A stretch of DNA of 64,000 bases from Parvularcula sp. (GTDB taxonomy: Bacteria; Pseudomonadota; Alphaproteobacteria; Caulobacterales; Parvularculaceae): NCBI GenBank assembly GCA_002704915.1, contig PAIP01000059.1:42435-106434 (forward strand). Reading direction: 5' to 3'. Positions 1-9,528 of the stretch are shown in pieces. The notes beneath the pieces were generated by a model that worked only from the letters and a program-made list of their open reading frames with translations, did no database searches and was not told where the DNA came from. The translations under genes and the position numbers were made by a program. Numbering within the stretch: position 1 is the stretch's first letter; every line of letters begins with the position of its first letter.

Positions 1-178
1 GCACATCCTCGATCCACGCTGTTTTGAAGGCTTGCGAGCCGCCCATGGCCCAGCCCATGACCGCAACGATAACGGCAAGCCAGAAGAGCGTGATCCATTC
101 GATGCGCTCTGCATCCTCAAGCGCGGTCTCAACCGTTTGCGGATAGGCCGGGCGGTCGCGCACCGCATTCTCAGTCAT
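1..178 (-). CDS. Cation transporter, N-terminal fragment (cut by window edge)
   Basis: Reverse-strand ATG at 178 gives MTENAVRDRPAYPQTVETALEDAERIEWITLFWLAVIVAVMGWAMGGSQAFKTAWIEDV; looks like the N-terminus of a cation-efflux-type membrane protein; overlaps the upstream CDS by 4 nt. Confidence 0.5.
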   Translation of the reverse strand, partial: MTENAVRDRPAYPQTVETALEDAERIEWITLFWLAVIVAVMGWAMGGSQAFKTAWIEDV

Positions 179-624
179 CGCGGCGTCTCCTGCATCAAGA
201 GCCGGTCCACCTCATAAAGCCAGGCGTTTTCGCCAGGCCTTACCGCCCAGGCGCGTTTTTGTGCGCGCTCTTGCGGGTTGGGATAGGGGCGGGAAAGGCC
301 GACTTCTGTTGCGAAAGGGGATTTGGCGGGCATGCCCATGATGAGGTCGATCTCGCCGCGGCGCAGCGCCTCTACAAGCTCATGAGCCTCGCCGGGCATC
401 TCTTCGATCCGGGCGTCTTTTCGTTCGCCGAGCGCGGCGAGCCATGCGCGTTCTGCGGCCAACTCTTCCGCTTGGGCGGAATATCCGGCGTGGATTTCGC
501 TCTCAAGCTCAATCCTCTCGGTGGTCCCGCGCTGATCCTTCGGCAATTCGCAGCCAAAGAGCACGCAGAGACAAAGAAGGGAGAAGCCCATCCTGGCGGA
601 AGTGAACAACGATCTCGACATCAT
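175..624 (-). CDS. Small lipoprotein resembling part of a family 3 solute-binding protein
   Basis: Lipobox-like LCVLFGC; motif 'LRRGEIDLIMGMPAKSPFATEVGLSRPY' typical of SBP_bac_3 proteins. Confidence 0.5.
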   Translation of the reverse strand: MMSRSLFTSARMGFSLLCLCVLFGCELPKDQRGTTERIELESEIHAGYSAQAEELAAERAWLAALGERKDARIEEMPGEAHELVEALRRGEIDLIMGMPAKSPFATEVGLSRPYPNPQERAQKRAWAVRPGENAWLYEVDRLLMQETPR

Positions 625-690
625 ATTTTCGCTTTATCCGTAAAAAGCGAACAGATGCGCCGCCGAGACGGTTCCAGCCGGGTTGGCCGG

Positions 691-1674
691 CTATTCGTTC
701 ACCGGGAACGGTCCGTCTTCGAAAATCTCGTCGTGATAGCCTTTTTTGCCGATTATATCGCGCAACAGACTGAACGGGCTTTCGTTGCGCTTGATGCGGT
801 CGAGCGCCGTTAAGAAGTCGAATTCCGGATTCCAGCCAAGCTCTTTGCGGGCCAGATCGTTCACATAGACGCGGTCGAGCGTATCGAACATGCGCCAGCC
901 GCGGCGGGCATATTCCCCTTCATAGTCGGCATATCGTTTCAGGACGGCGGGCGCGTTGCGGCCGAGCTCTTCCATGTCGCCAGGCTGAAACGGCGTCGTT
1001 GCACTGATGATGTAACGGCCGAACCCGATCTCGCGCGCGCGGTCGAGGGCGCATAAATGCGCCGAGACCACATCGGCTATGTCGACGCGACGGTAAGTGA
1101 GTTCGTTCAGCTTGGCGTTCATGTCCTCATAGGCGTTGCGGATCGCCCCCTTGTCGTCTTCTTCCGGAAAAAACCGCGACGTGCGAAGGATAAGGCAGGG
1201 CAGGCCGTGCAGCTTATGAAACAGCCTGCATATATTTTCCGCCGCCAGCTTGGTGACGCCATAGATGTTGCGAGGAACGGGCGCCAGGTCTTCGGTGACA
1301 AGCACCGCGGGCGAACCGGGAGGCGGGCGCATGGCCTCGCCGAACGTGCTGGTGGTGCTCGTAAAGATGAAGCTTCCGACGCCCTCCGCAATCGCCGCTT
1401 CGAGCAGATTCAGCGTGCCGGTGATGTTGGTGTCGACAAAGTCCTGCATGGAATGCGTCGCCACATGGGGCTTGTGCAGCGTCGCCGTATGCAGGACCGC
1501 GCGGACGCCTTTCATGATGCGGGCGGAAAATTCAGCGTCGGCGATATCGCCGGTTTCTTGGGTGTAAGGTCCGGTTTTAATGTCCGCACTGATATAAGCG
1601 CGGCCCTGTGCCTCAAACGTACGGCAGAGCGCTTCACCGAGATGGCCGGAAGAGCCGGTGATGAGGATGGTCAT
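691..1674 (-). CDS. NAD-dependent epimerase/dehydratase (SDR family)
   Basis: MTILITGSSGHLGEAL Rossmann motif, YGVTKLAAE active-site motif; start trimmed to internal Met. Confidence 0.85.
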   Translation of the reverse strand: MTILITGSSGHLGEALCRTFEAQGRAYISADIKTGPYTQETGDIADAEFSARIMKGVRAVLHTATLHKPHVATHSMQDFVDTNITGTLNLLEAAIAEGVGSFIFTSTTSTFGEAMRPPPGSPAVLVTEDLAPVPRNIYGVTKLAAENICRLFHKLHGLPCLILRTSRFFPEEDDKGAIRNAYEDMNAKLNELTYRRVDIADVVSAHLCALDRAREIGFGRYIISATTPFQPGDMEELGRNAPAVLKRYADYEGEYARRGWRMFDTLDRVYVNDLARKELGWNPEFDFLTALDRIKRNESPFSLLRDIIGKKGYHDEIFEDGPFPVNE

Positions 1675-1705
1675 GGAGCGCTTTTGCCGGGACGCCGCGT
1701 CGCGG

Positions 1706-1993
1706 TCAATTCTCTCTACGGTAGAAGTCCACACGAAATGTCACGCCGTCGTCAGGCCTTACATAGTGTTTTACTTCCGGCTCAATGACAGCGAACTCCC
1801 CCGCGCAAACATGTTTTCGCTTTTCTGGCGGGCCGGGGATGACATAATCGAGCGCGCCTTCAATCACGACCAGCTTTCCCCAGACGCCCGCTTTGGTGTC
1901 GTGAGCGCGTGTGAGCTTCGCCGGAACGGTCTTTTCCGTGAAAACCGGCGTGCCGCCATATTTGACGAGCCCGGGCGGAAGGTCGCGCATCAA
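1706..1993 (-). CDS. DUF1971 (YeaR/TehB N-terminal-like) small cupin protein
   Basis: LPPGLVKYGGTPVFTEKTVPAKLTRAHDTKAGVWGKLVVIEGALDY...GEFAVIEPEVKHYV resembles YeaR. Confidence 0.75.
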   Translation of the reverse strand: MMRDLPPGLVKYGGTPVFTEKTVPAKLTRAHDTKAGVWGKLVVIEGALDYVIPGPPEKRKHVCAGEFAVIEPEVKHYVRPDDGVTFRVDFYRREN

Positions 1994-2445
1994 CTTTGAC
2001 GGCGCCCGCCTGGCGCGCCGATCTCCGGAAGGCCGAACATGGCCAGTTTCAGACTCTCTGCAATGCGTTCGGCGCGCTCCATGAAATAGGCGGCGGCTTC
2101 GGGCGATGGGGCCGTATCGGTGAGGGTTGCGCGGAAGAGCCCCAGCCAGATATCGAAATGCCAGGGCTGGACCGATGTCAGCGCCTTGTGTTTCGGGACG
2201 GGCTTGCCGGAATAGCGTCCGGCGTTGAGCGCAACCGACGCCCAGAAGTCTTTCATCTTCGCAAGATGCGGCCCCCAGTCGCTGATGGCCTCATCGAAAA
2301 CCGGGCCGAGCAGGGGATGCGCGCGCACACGCTCATAAAACGTATCCACAAGGGTGGAGATATAGTCCTCATCGACGCCCATCGACGCGGCGGCGGCGGC
2401 GATCTCCTCACGGCGCTCATCGGCGGTGCGGATGCGGGTTTCCAT
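1990..2445 (-). CDS. Group III truncated hemoglobin
   Basis: STLVDTFYERVRAHPLLGPVF...DWGPHLAKMKDFWASVALNAGRYSGKPVPKHKAL. Confidence 0.85.
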   Translation of the reverse strand: METRIRTADERREEIAAAAASMGVDEDYISTLVDTFYERVRAHPLLGPVFDEAISDWGPHLAKMKDFWASVALNAGRYSGKPVPKHKALTSVQPWHFDIWLGLFRATLTDTAPSPEAAAYFMERAERIAESLKLAMFGLPEIGAPGGRRQS

Positions 2446-2885
2446 TACGCGGCCTCCTCTTCAAGCAATTGGCGCAGGCGCCCGTTGCGGCGCACGAGAT
2501 CGCCGAGCGTGTAGCCGTCGAGCGCTGCGAGGAACGCTTTCACCGCTTCATGCAGGACCGATTTCAGCCGGCATGACGGGGTAATGAGGCATTCCCCGGC
2601 GCCGCCCTCGAAACATTCGACAATGGCGAAATCGGCTTCCATCCGCCGGACGACATCGCCGACATTGATATGGGCGGGCGGGCGCGCCAGGCGCAATCCG
2701 CCGGTCCGTCCGCGCACCGTCTCGATGAAGCCTTCGCGCCCTAAAAGATGCGCGACCTTCATCAGGTGGTTTTTGGAAATGTCATATCGCGCCGCCGCCT
2801 CGGCGATGGTGCAGAGACGGTCTTCATTGACCGCCAGATGCATCAACAGGCGCAGGGCGTAGTCGGTTTGCAGATTGAGACGCAT
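2445..2885 (-). CDS. nsrR: Rrf2 family regulator, NsrR-like (Fe-S)
   Basis: MRLNLQTDYALRLLMHLAVNEDRLCTIAEAAARYDISKNHLMKVAHLLGREGFIETVRGRTGGLRLARPP; three cysteines in VECFEGGAGECLITPSCRLK; stop/start overlap with globin gene. Confidence 0.85.
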   Translation of the reverse strand: MRLNLQTDYALRLLMHLAVNEDRLCTIAEAAARYDISKNHLMKVAHLLGREGFIETVRGRTGGLRLARPPAHINVGDVVRRMEADFAIVECFEGGAGECLITPSCRLKSVLHEAVKAFLAALDGYTLGDLVRRNGRLRQLLEEEAA

Positions 2886-2942
2886 TGCCGCTCCTAAAAG
2901 ATGCATATCATATATTGGATATCGTCCGGGAATGCAATATAA

Positions 2943-2965
2943 AAGATGTATATAAAATACATGAA
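2943..2965. promoter_or_regulatory. Candidate NsrR operator (11-1-11 dyad)
   Basis: AAGATGTATAT-A-AAATACATGAA with ATGTAT/ATACAT arms; a further half-site AAGATGCATAT at 2898-2908. Confidence 0.6.
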
Positions 2966-2978
2966 AAGGATATGAGCC

Positions 2979-3437
2979 ATGGCGATGCTTGCCGAAGTGA
3001 TGGAAACCGGCCTGATCGAAGCGGAACTCGAGGCGGAGCGCAAAGAGCAGGCGGCGCCCGCGATAATGCTTGTCAAGATGACGCAGCCGAACACGACCCT
3101 GCATGGCGGCGTCTTCAAAAGCCTGGCGCTGATTTACGCGGCGCTGCTGGCGGTTTTCTGGCTGACCTTTCAGGGCGATGAGGAGGCGTTGTTCATGGTG
3201 GCGATCAGCGCCGTATATCTCGCCGCCTATATGGGAACGCCCTTCCTGCTGAGCCGCGTCGGCGGCCGGGTGGACCCCGAAAGCAACAAAAACTTCGCGG
3301 CGTTTCTCCGCGAGCCTTTCGAAACCTGGACCGGGATTGTGACGGGACGCGAGGCGATGCTGCAGGTCTTGCTCATTCCCATGGCGATCCTCATCGCCGG
3401 CTGCGGCATGGGCGTCATCATCGCTGTCAGCCGTTAG
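2979..3437 (+). CDS. Hypothetical membrane protein, predicted NsrR target
   Basis: 152 aa, at least three hydrophobic segments; starts 14 nt after the candidate NsrR site. Confidence 0.7.
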   Translation: MAMLAEVMETGLIEAELEAERKEQAAPAIMLVKMTQPNTTLHGGVFKSLALIYAALLAVFWLTFQGDEEALFMVAISAVYLAAYMGTPFLLSRVGGRVDPESNKNFAAFLREPFETWTGIVTGREAMLQVLLIPMAILIAGCGMGVIIAVSR

Positions 3438-3904
3438 ACGGCGCCGAGATCGAAACGCAGTTTCGGCAGGACCCGTCTTGGAATGGAGCCGGAAGGAACC
3501 TGTCCATCGTCTTTTGCGCCCATGCGCATGTAAAAGGGAACGGCGTCGGGGTCGGCTTCGATGGTCATGAAACTTGCGCCTTGCGCGCGCGCTTCATCCG
3601 CCGCCCATTGAAAGAGCGCGCGCCCCACGCCGAGGCCCATAGCCTCCGGGTGAACGAAGAGTTTTTCCAGCGACGCGACGTCGCCGTTTAATTCCAACTG
3701 CGCCATGCCGAGGAGCGTTCCCTCACGCTCGGCGATCTGAATTGTCGAATAATCGAAATCCGTTTGCGTAATCGTCAGCTCTTCACGGCACGCTTCCATG
3801 AACGCATCGTCATACCCCCAATAGGCTTTGGAGAGCATACAGAGCTCGGAAAGCGCAGGTGCTTCTTCGAGGCGGGCGGAGCGCATTTTGAGTTCTGATT
3901 TCAA
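3434..3904 (-). CDS. GNAT family N-acetyltransferase
   Basis: LEKLFVHPEAMGLGVGRALFQWAADEARAQGASFMTIEADPDAVPFYMRMG. Confidence 0.85.
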   Translation of the reverse strand: MKSELKMRSARLEEAPALSELCMLSKAYWGYDDAFMEACREELTITQTDFDYSTIQIAEREGTLLGMAQLELNGDVASLEKLFVHPEAMGLGVGRALFQWAADEARAQGASFMTIEADPDAVPFYMRMGAKDDGQVPSGSIPRRVLPKLRFDLGAV

Positions 3905-4314
3905 ACTTCAGTCCAGCTTATCGCCCCGGAAAGTGCGCCGGTTCTGCAGAACTCGCCAACGGCCTCCAGTGCTGGCGCAATACCTATAATGTGCCGGGTT
4001 TCGACTTCGGTATGGTGATTGCCAAACAAATAGTAATCGACCGTGTCGTCGCTATTTTCTGTTTCGTTTATCGAGGCGAGATATGGCGGCTCATTGTCTT
4101 CGGGCATATGATGAAGACAAAGACCCTGCCGAGCGCCAATGCCGATACCCATTGCGCCTTTTCCAGGCGTTTCAATTGTTATTATAACAGGTTGTTTGTT
4201 TTGGCGCTGGCGAACAAAACCTTCGATGCGTCCGAATAGTTTCTCAACATCAAAGAATTCTTCTGGCTCATGTTCAGAAATTCGCAGAATGCTCGGGGCT
4301 TGGGAGCCGGGCAT
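3901..4314 (-). CDS. Imm1-like immunity protein
   Basis: Pattern GIGIGARQGLCLHHM...PYLASI...DYYLFGNHHTEVETRHIIGIAPALEAVGEFCRTGALSGAISWTEV fits the Imm1 C-terminal pattern; ATGA overlap with GNAT gene. Confidence 0.6.
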   Translation of the reverse strand: MPGSQAPSILRISEHEPEEFFDVEKLFGRIEGFVRQRQNKQPVIITIETPGKGAMGIGIGARQGLCLHHMPEDNEPPYLASINETENSDDTVDYYLFGNHHTEVETRHIIGIAPALEAVGEFCRTGALSGAISWTEV

Positions 4315-4317
4315 GTC

Positions 4318-5385
4318 TCAAATCTCAAACCTGTCGAGTGCGTTTGATGTTTCCGCGCCGCCGGCTTTTGCGGCGCCGCCGAGCACATAGATTGCTTCGC
4401 CCAAGGACACCGCGCCGAGCCCGTGACGCCGACGCGGCATGGCGGCGACGGCGCGCCAGTTGTCGGTATCGGGATCGTACTCCCACGCCTCCGCAAACAC
4501 GCCGCCGGGCGATGGCGTGAAATATTCGCCGCCAAAGGCGTAGATCTTGCCGTTCAGCACCGCGGCGGCGAGGCCGCCTTGGGCTTTCGGCATGGGACGC
4601 GCTTCGCCCCAGCGGTCGGCGAGGGGGTCGTAGACTTCGACGACATTGGTGTTGCCGCCATTCACGGTGCGTCCGCCGATCACATAAAAGACGCCATTGG
4701 CGACCACGCCTGCGGTTGAGTTGCGCGCCGTGAGCATGGGCGCGAGCGCGCGCCAGCGATTGTCGCCGGCGTCATAATACCAGTGCCGGTCCGTATCGAT
4801 ATGATCGTCCCATTCGAGATTGGCGCTGCCCGCCGGCGCGCGCCCGCCGGCCACGTGAATGAAGCCGTTGAGAGAAACGGCGGCGCATTCGGCCTGGGGG
4901 CTCGGCATGGGCGCGAACGGTTCCCAGCGTTCCTGTAAGTCGGTGAGGCGCCAGCATTGCGACTGCATGCGCCAGCCGCCGACCGCATCGCGGGCGAAAC
5001 CGCCGACGCCGTAGAGAAAGCCATTGTTATTCACCAGCGCCAGGTGATGGCGCGGCTGGGGAAGGGGCGTTGCAAAACCCCAGGCGTCATAGGCCGGATC
5101 GTAAAAGGTCACCTTGTCGGTGACGTTGAAGGGCGCGTCGGGCGTCAGGCCGCCCGCATTGACGAGAAGGTCAAGCGGTTTCGGCTTCATGGACGGGCCG
5201 GGATCGGACGACTTGCGGAACGGCGCGGGATAAATCTCCTGCACCGGAAAGGGCATGGGCGCGAGCGGCGTCCACGCGCCCGTCGGCAAAATCGTATTGT
5301 CCGCGCGCGCCGGCAAAACTGCGCCCGCGCCGAGCGCTGCGGCGCCAGCCAGCATCTTTCGTCTGTCTATCTTGTTCATTTGCAT
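4318..5385 (-). CDS. Kelch-repeat protein with Tat signal
   Basis: N-term IDRRKMLAGAAALGAGAVLPARA; repeated kelch motifs (GVFYVIGGRT..., GKIYAFGGEY..., AIYVLGGAA). Confidence 0.85.
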   Translation of the reverse strand: MQMNKIDRRKMLAGAAALGAGAVLPARADNTILPTGAWTPLAPMPFPVQEIYPAPFRKSSDPGPSMKPKPLDLLVNAGGLTPDAPFNVTDKVTFYDPAYDAWGFATPLPQPRHHLALVNNNGFLYGVGGFARDAVGGWRMQSQCWRLTDLQERWEPFAPMPSPQAECAAVSLNGFIHVAGGRAPAGSANLEWDDHIDTDRHWYYDAGDNRWRALAPMLTARNSTAGVVANGVFYVIGGRTVNGGNTNVVEVYDPLADRWGEARPMPKAQGGLAAAVLNGKIYAFGGEYFTPSPGGVFAEAWEYDPDTDNWRAVAAMPRRRHGLGAVSLGEAIYVLGGAAKAGGAETSNALDRFEI

Positions 5386-5423
5386 CCCCCCTTACGCGAC
5401 TTCCCCAAATTGCAGGCCCCGGC

Positions 5424-6008
5424 CTATTCCCCGAGATTGAACGCCGCGCAGGCGACGCGCGCCCCGGCGCCCCCGATCGGCTGCGTCATGTGATCGTCCG
5501 GATTTTCGTGAATGACGACAGCGAATCCGTCTGCGTCGGAAAGCGGTCCGCCGTCACTGAGTGAAAGGGCCGTATTGAAAAATGCAGCAACCGCGACGCC
5601 ATCAGGCCCCGCATAGATATTCGGCAGGTCCGCCGCTTCATATCCATTGGGATTGAGGAGACCGTGTTCGGCGCCTTCAGGATTGATATGGCTGCCCGAG
5701 GCCTTGAAGCCTTCGGCGCCGTCGCTGCAATCGCCAACCTGATGCAGATGCATCCCGTGCCAGCCCTCGGAAAGACCGCTGATGGAAACCCGGATGAGCA
5801 CGCCTTCCGGCGCGTCTTTGAGAGCGATGTCGCCGGTCTCGCCGCCCTCGACATTCACGAAATCAGCCTCGGCGTCGGGCCAGCCGGAGGGCGCCGCCAT
5901 GGGCGCGGAGGCCGCCTCGGATGTGTCGTTAGCGCCGCTTTTTCCACAAGCGACCAAAAGGATCGCTGAAAGGACTGTTATTGCTGCGCTTTTTCCGGCG
6001 GTCTTCAT
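5424..6008 (-). CDS. sodC: Superoxide dismutase [Cu-Zn], lipoprotein-type signal
   Basis: GMHLHQVGDCSDGAEGFKASGSHINPEGAEHGLLNPNG...HENPDDHMTQPIGGAGARVACAAF; ILLVACGKSG lipobox. Confidence 0.85.
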   Translation of the reverse strand: MKTAGKSAAITVLSAILLVACGKSGANDTSEAASAPMAAPSGWPDAEADFVNVEGGETGDIALKDAPEGVLIRVSISGLSEGWHGMHLHQVGDCSDGAEGFKASGSHINPEGAEHGLLNPNGYEAADLPNIYAGPDGVAVAAFFNTALSLSDGGPLSDADGFAVVIHENPDDHMTQPIGGAGARVACAAFNLGE

Positions 6009-6131
6009 GACATCTCCCAATGAGTTTCCAGGGGCATGATACCCTATCGCGGCGTATGAATAAACTGACGCGCCGGAGACGCCCAAAAGCCTGTAAAAAC
6101 CGGCGCTCACGCTTGGCTTTGAAGGGGCCGA

Positions 6132-8954
6132 ATGCTAAGCGAGAGCGTTCTTTTCCGACTGATTCCCAAAGGTTTTCCAAAAGGTTTTATTGTGGCCGAA
6201 GACAACGGCGATACCCCCGATAACGGCGATCACGGCTCCGGCGAAAACACCCCCGGCACACCGGCCGGCGGCGACGGCGCGTCGTCCATCTCCATCGAAG
6301 ACGAGATGAGGAAGTCCTATCTCGATTACGCCATGAGCGTGATCGTGAGCCGCGCGCTTCCCGATGCGCGGGACGGGTTGAAGCCCGTTCACCGGCGCAT
6401 CCTCTGGTCGATGCATGAAAACGGCTATGTCTGGAACAAGCCTTACCGCAAATCGGCGCGCGTCGTCGGGGACGTCATCGGTAAATATCACCCCCATGGC
6501 GACCAGTCGATTTACGACGCGCTTGTCAGGATGGCGCAGGATTTCGCCATGCGCCTGCCGTTGGTCGACGGGCAGGGCAATTTCGGCTCCATCGACGGCG
6601 ATCCGCCGGCGGCCATGCGCTACACCGAATGCCGCATGGAGAAAGTGGCGAACGCGCTGCTTGATGATATCGAGAAGGATACGGTTCGCTTCCAGGACAA
6701 TTATGACGGCACCGAAAGCGAGCCGTCCGTTTTGCCGGCGAAATTTCCGAACCTTCTCGTCAACGGTTCGGGCGGCATTGCAGTCGGCATGGCCACCAAC
6801 ATTCCCCCGCATAATCTCGGCGAAGTCGTCGATGCGACCATGGCGATGATCGACAATCCCGAGATCACCGATGACGAACTGATCGAAATCGTGCCGGGCC
6901 CCGACTTCCCGACCGGCGGCATCATTCTCGGCCGCGCGGGATCGAAGGCGGGGCTGTTGCTCGGGCGCGGCTCCGTGGTGATGCGCGGGCGCGCCACGAT
7001 CGAAGAGGTTCGCAAGGACCGATACGGCGTCATCATCACCGAAATTCCCTATCAGGTGAACAAGGCGATGATGGTTCAGCGCATCGCCGATCTGGTGCGC
7101 GAGAAAAAGATCGAAGGCATCGCCGACATTCGCGATGAATCGAGCCGTCAGGGCATTCGCGTGGTCGTCGAATTGCGCCGCGACGCCTCGCCGGACGTTG
7201 TCCTCAATCAGCTCTATCGACACTCGCAACTGCAGACGAGTTTCGGCGTCAACATGCTCGCCTTGAATGGCGGCAAGCCGCAGCAACTGACCTTGCGCGA
7301 TGTGCTTGCAGCCTTCGTCGATTTCCGCGAAGAGGTCATCACGCGGCGCACGAAATTCGATCTCAACAAGGCCCGCGACCGCGCGCATATTTTGGTCGGT
7401 CTCGCCATCGCCGTCGCCAATATCGATGAAGTCGTCGCGCTGATCCGCGCGGCGCCGGACCCGCAGACGGCGAAAGACCAGTTGATGGCCAAGGCCTGGC
7501 CAGCGAAGGATCTTGCGCCGCTGGTGCTCCTGGTCGCCGACCCGCGGCATTTGATGACCGAAGGCGACACGCTGAAACTTTCCGAAGAACAGGCGAAGGC
7601 TATTCTCGATTTGCGCCTGCAACGCCTGACCGCGCTCGGCCGCGACGAGATCGGCGACGAGCTGAAAGGCCTTGCGGAAAAGATCGCCGATTATCTCGAC
7701 ATCCTGCGCAACCGCGATCGCGTCCTGACCATCGTCAAGGACGAGCTGTCGGCGGTGAAGAACGAATTCGCAACCCCGCGCAAAACCGAAATCGTCGACG
7801 CCGAAGGCGAAGTGGAAGACGAAGACCTCATCGCCCAGGAAGACATGGTCGTCACCGTCACCCATGCGGGCTATGTGAAGCGCACGGCGCTCTCGACCTA
7901 TCGCGCGCAAAAACGCGGCGGCAAGGGCCGCGCCGGCATGAAGTTCAAGGACGAGGATTTCGTCAACCAGCTTTTCGTCGGCAACACCCACACGCCGCTT
8001 CTGTTCTTCACCTCGACGGGCATGGCCTACAAGCTGAAGCTGTGGCGCCTTCCCGAAGGCGCGCCGTCATCGCGCGGCAAGGCGTTTGTGAACCTGCTTC
8101 CGCTCGGGCCCGACGAGCGGGTCACCAACATTTTGCCGCTGCCAGAGGACGAAAACGCATGGGAGGATTTCCATGTGATGTTCGCCACAAAATCGGGCAA
8201 TGTCCGTCGCAACAAGCTGTCCGACTTCCAGCGTGTGAACCGCAACGGCAAGATCGCCATGAAGCTCGATGAGGGCGACCGGCTCGTCGGCGTCAAAGTC
8301 TGCCGCGAGGACGAGGATGTGTTGCTGACGACGGCGTCGGGCATGTGCATCCGCTTCCCCGTCGACACGGTGCGCGTCTTTGCGGGCCGCACCTCCACGG
8401 GCGTGCGCGGCATCCGCCTCGAAAAGGACAATCACGTCATCTCCATGGCGATCCTGCGCCATGTGGAGACGACCTCCGAAGAAACGAAAGCCTATCTCAA
8501 ACACGCCGCCGCCATGCGCCGCGCGGCGGGCGAGGCGGACGCCGAGGAGCCGGAAGACACCGAGACCGCTGATGTGGCGATCGGCCAGGACCGCATCGCC
8601 GAGCTTGGCGCGGCGGAGCAGTTTATCCTGACCGTCACCGAAAACGGTTATGGCAAGCGGACGTCGTCTTACGAATACAGAACCTCCGGCCGTGGCGGCA
8701 AAGGCATCATCGCGATCCAGACGACGAGCCGCAACGGACCCGTGGTCGCCGCCTTCGCGGTTGAGGATTCCGATCAGATCATGCTGGTCACCGATGGCGG
8801 CCAGTTGATCCGCACGCCGGTGGACGGCATCCGCATCGCCGGCCGCAATACGCAAGGCGTCACCATCTTCCGCACCCGGGAGGACGAACACGTGGTCTCC
8901 GTGGGCCGCATCGAGGATGTGGAAGGCGACGAGGAAGAGGGCGACGAGGAATAA
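6132..8954 (+). CDS. gyrA: DNA gyrase subunit A (GTG at 6192 is an alternative start)
   Basis: [60 protein letters not shown]; GyrA box QKRGGKG. Confidence 0.97.
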   Translation: MLSESVLFRLIPKGFPKGFIVAEDNGDTPDNGDHGSGENTPGTPAGGDGASSISIEDEMRKSYLDYAMSVIVSRALPDARDGLKPVHRRILWSMHENGYVWNKPYRKSARVVGDVIGKYHPHGDQSIYDALVRMAQDFAMRLPLVDGQGNFGSIDGDPPAAMRYTECRMEKVANALLDDIEKDTVRFQDNYDGTESEPSVLPAKFPNLLVNGSGGIAVGMATNIPPHNLGEVVDATMAMIDNPEITDDELIEIVPGPDFPTGGIILGRAGSKAGLLLGRGSVVMRGRATIEEVRKDRYGVIITEIPYQVNKAMMVQRIADLVREKKIEGIADIRDESSRQGIRVVVELRRDASPDVVLNQLYRHSQLQTSFGVNMLALNGGKPQQLTLRDVLAAFVDFREEVITRRTKFDLNKARDRAHILVGLAIAVANIDEVVALIRAAPDPQTAKDQLMAKAWPAKDLAPLVLLVADPRHLMTEGDTLKLSEEQAKAILDLRLQRLTALGRDEIGDELKGLAEKIADYLDILRNRDRVLTIVKDELSAVKNEFATPRKTEIVDAEGEVEDEDLIAQEDMVVTVTHAGYVKRTALSTYRAQKRGGKGRAGMKFKDEDFVNQLFVGNTHTPLLFFTSTGMAYKLKLWRLPEGAPSSRGKAFVNLLPLGPDERVTNILPLPEDENAWEDFHVMFATKSGNVRRNKLSDFQRVNRNGKIAMKLDEGDRLVGVKVCREDEDVLLTTASGMCIRFPVDTVRVFAGRTSTGVRGIRLEKDNHVISMAILRHVETTSEETKAYLKHAAAMRRAAGEADAEEPEDTETADVAIGQDRIAELGAAEQFILTVTENGYGKRTSSYEYRTSGRGGKGIIAIQTTSRNGPVVAAFAVEDSDQIMLVTDGGQLIRTPVDGIRIAGRNTQGVTIFRTREDEHVVSVGRIEDVEGDEEEGDEE

Positions 8955-9454
8955 TGACCAAACTCATCGGCCTTTATCCCGGCACGTTCGATCCGTTGAC
9001 GCTCGGGCATGTGGACCTTGTGGAGCGGGCGGTGAAGCTTGTGGACGAGCTGATCATCGGCGTCGCCATCAACCGCGATAAAGGCCCGCTCTTTTCCCTC
9101 GAAGAGCGCGTCGCGATGGTCGAAAAGGAAATGGCGCGCATCTCCAAGGCGACAGGCACGCCCATCCGTGTCGTTCCCTTCGAAACGCTGCTGATGAAGT
9201 TTGCGGAAGAGGTGAAGGCGAACATCATCATTCGCGGCCTTCGCGCCGTCTCGGATTTCGAATATGAATTTCAGATGGTCGGCATGAACCAGGCCTTGAA
9301 TGACGAGATCGAGACCGTCTTTCTGATGGCCGATGCGCGCTATCAGTCCATCGCTTCGCGCCTCGTCAAAGAGATTGCGCGCCTCGACGGCGAGATCTCC
9401 TCCTTCGTGCCGGCCCATGTGGCCGAGGCGCTGAGGGCCAAGTTTTCAAAGTAA
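8954..9454 (+). CDS. coaD: Phosphopantetheine adenylyltransferase
   Basis: GLYPGTFDPLTLGHVDLVERAVKLVDELIIGVA; IIRGLRAVSDFEYEFQM. Confidence 0.95.
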   Translation: MTKLIGLYPGTFDPLTLGHVDLVERAVKLVDELIIGVAINRDKGPLFSLEERVAMVEKEMARISKATGTPIRVVPFETLLMKFAEEVKANIIIRGLRAVSDFEYEFQMVGMNQALNDEIETVFLMADARYQSIASRLVKEIARLDGEISSFVPAHVAEALRAKFSK

Positions 9455-9528
9455 CCGGTTCGCAATTTCGCCGCGGGCGCCTTATATGATGGCTCTCTGC
9501 CCGGGGCGGGTCTTGGCAAGGAGTTGAT

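Noticed and set aside
6135-7991. Long antisense ORF (618 aa) opposite gyrA
   Set aside because: Mirror ORF from high-GC codon usage; no family resemblance and gyrA is certain. Same reasoning applied to 12562-14181 (+), 19032-21713 (-), 24816-26735 (-), 38024-39397 (+) and 40380-42560 (+).
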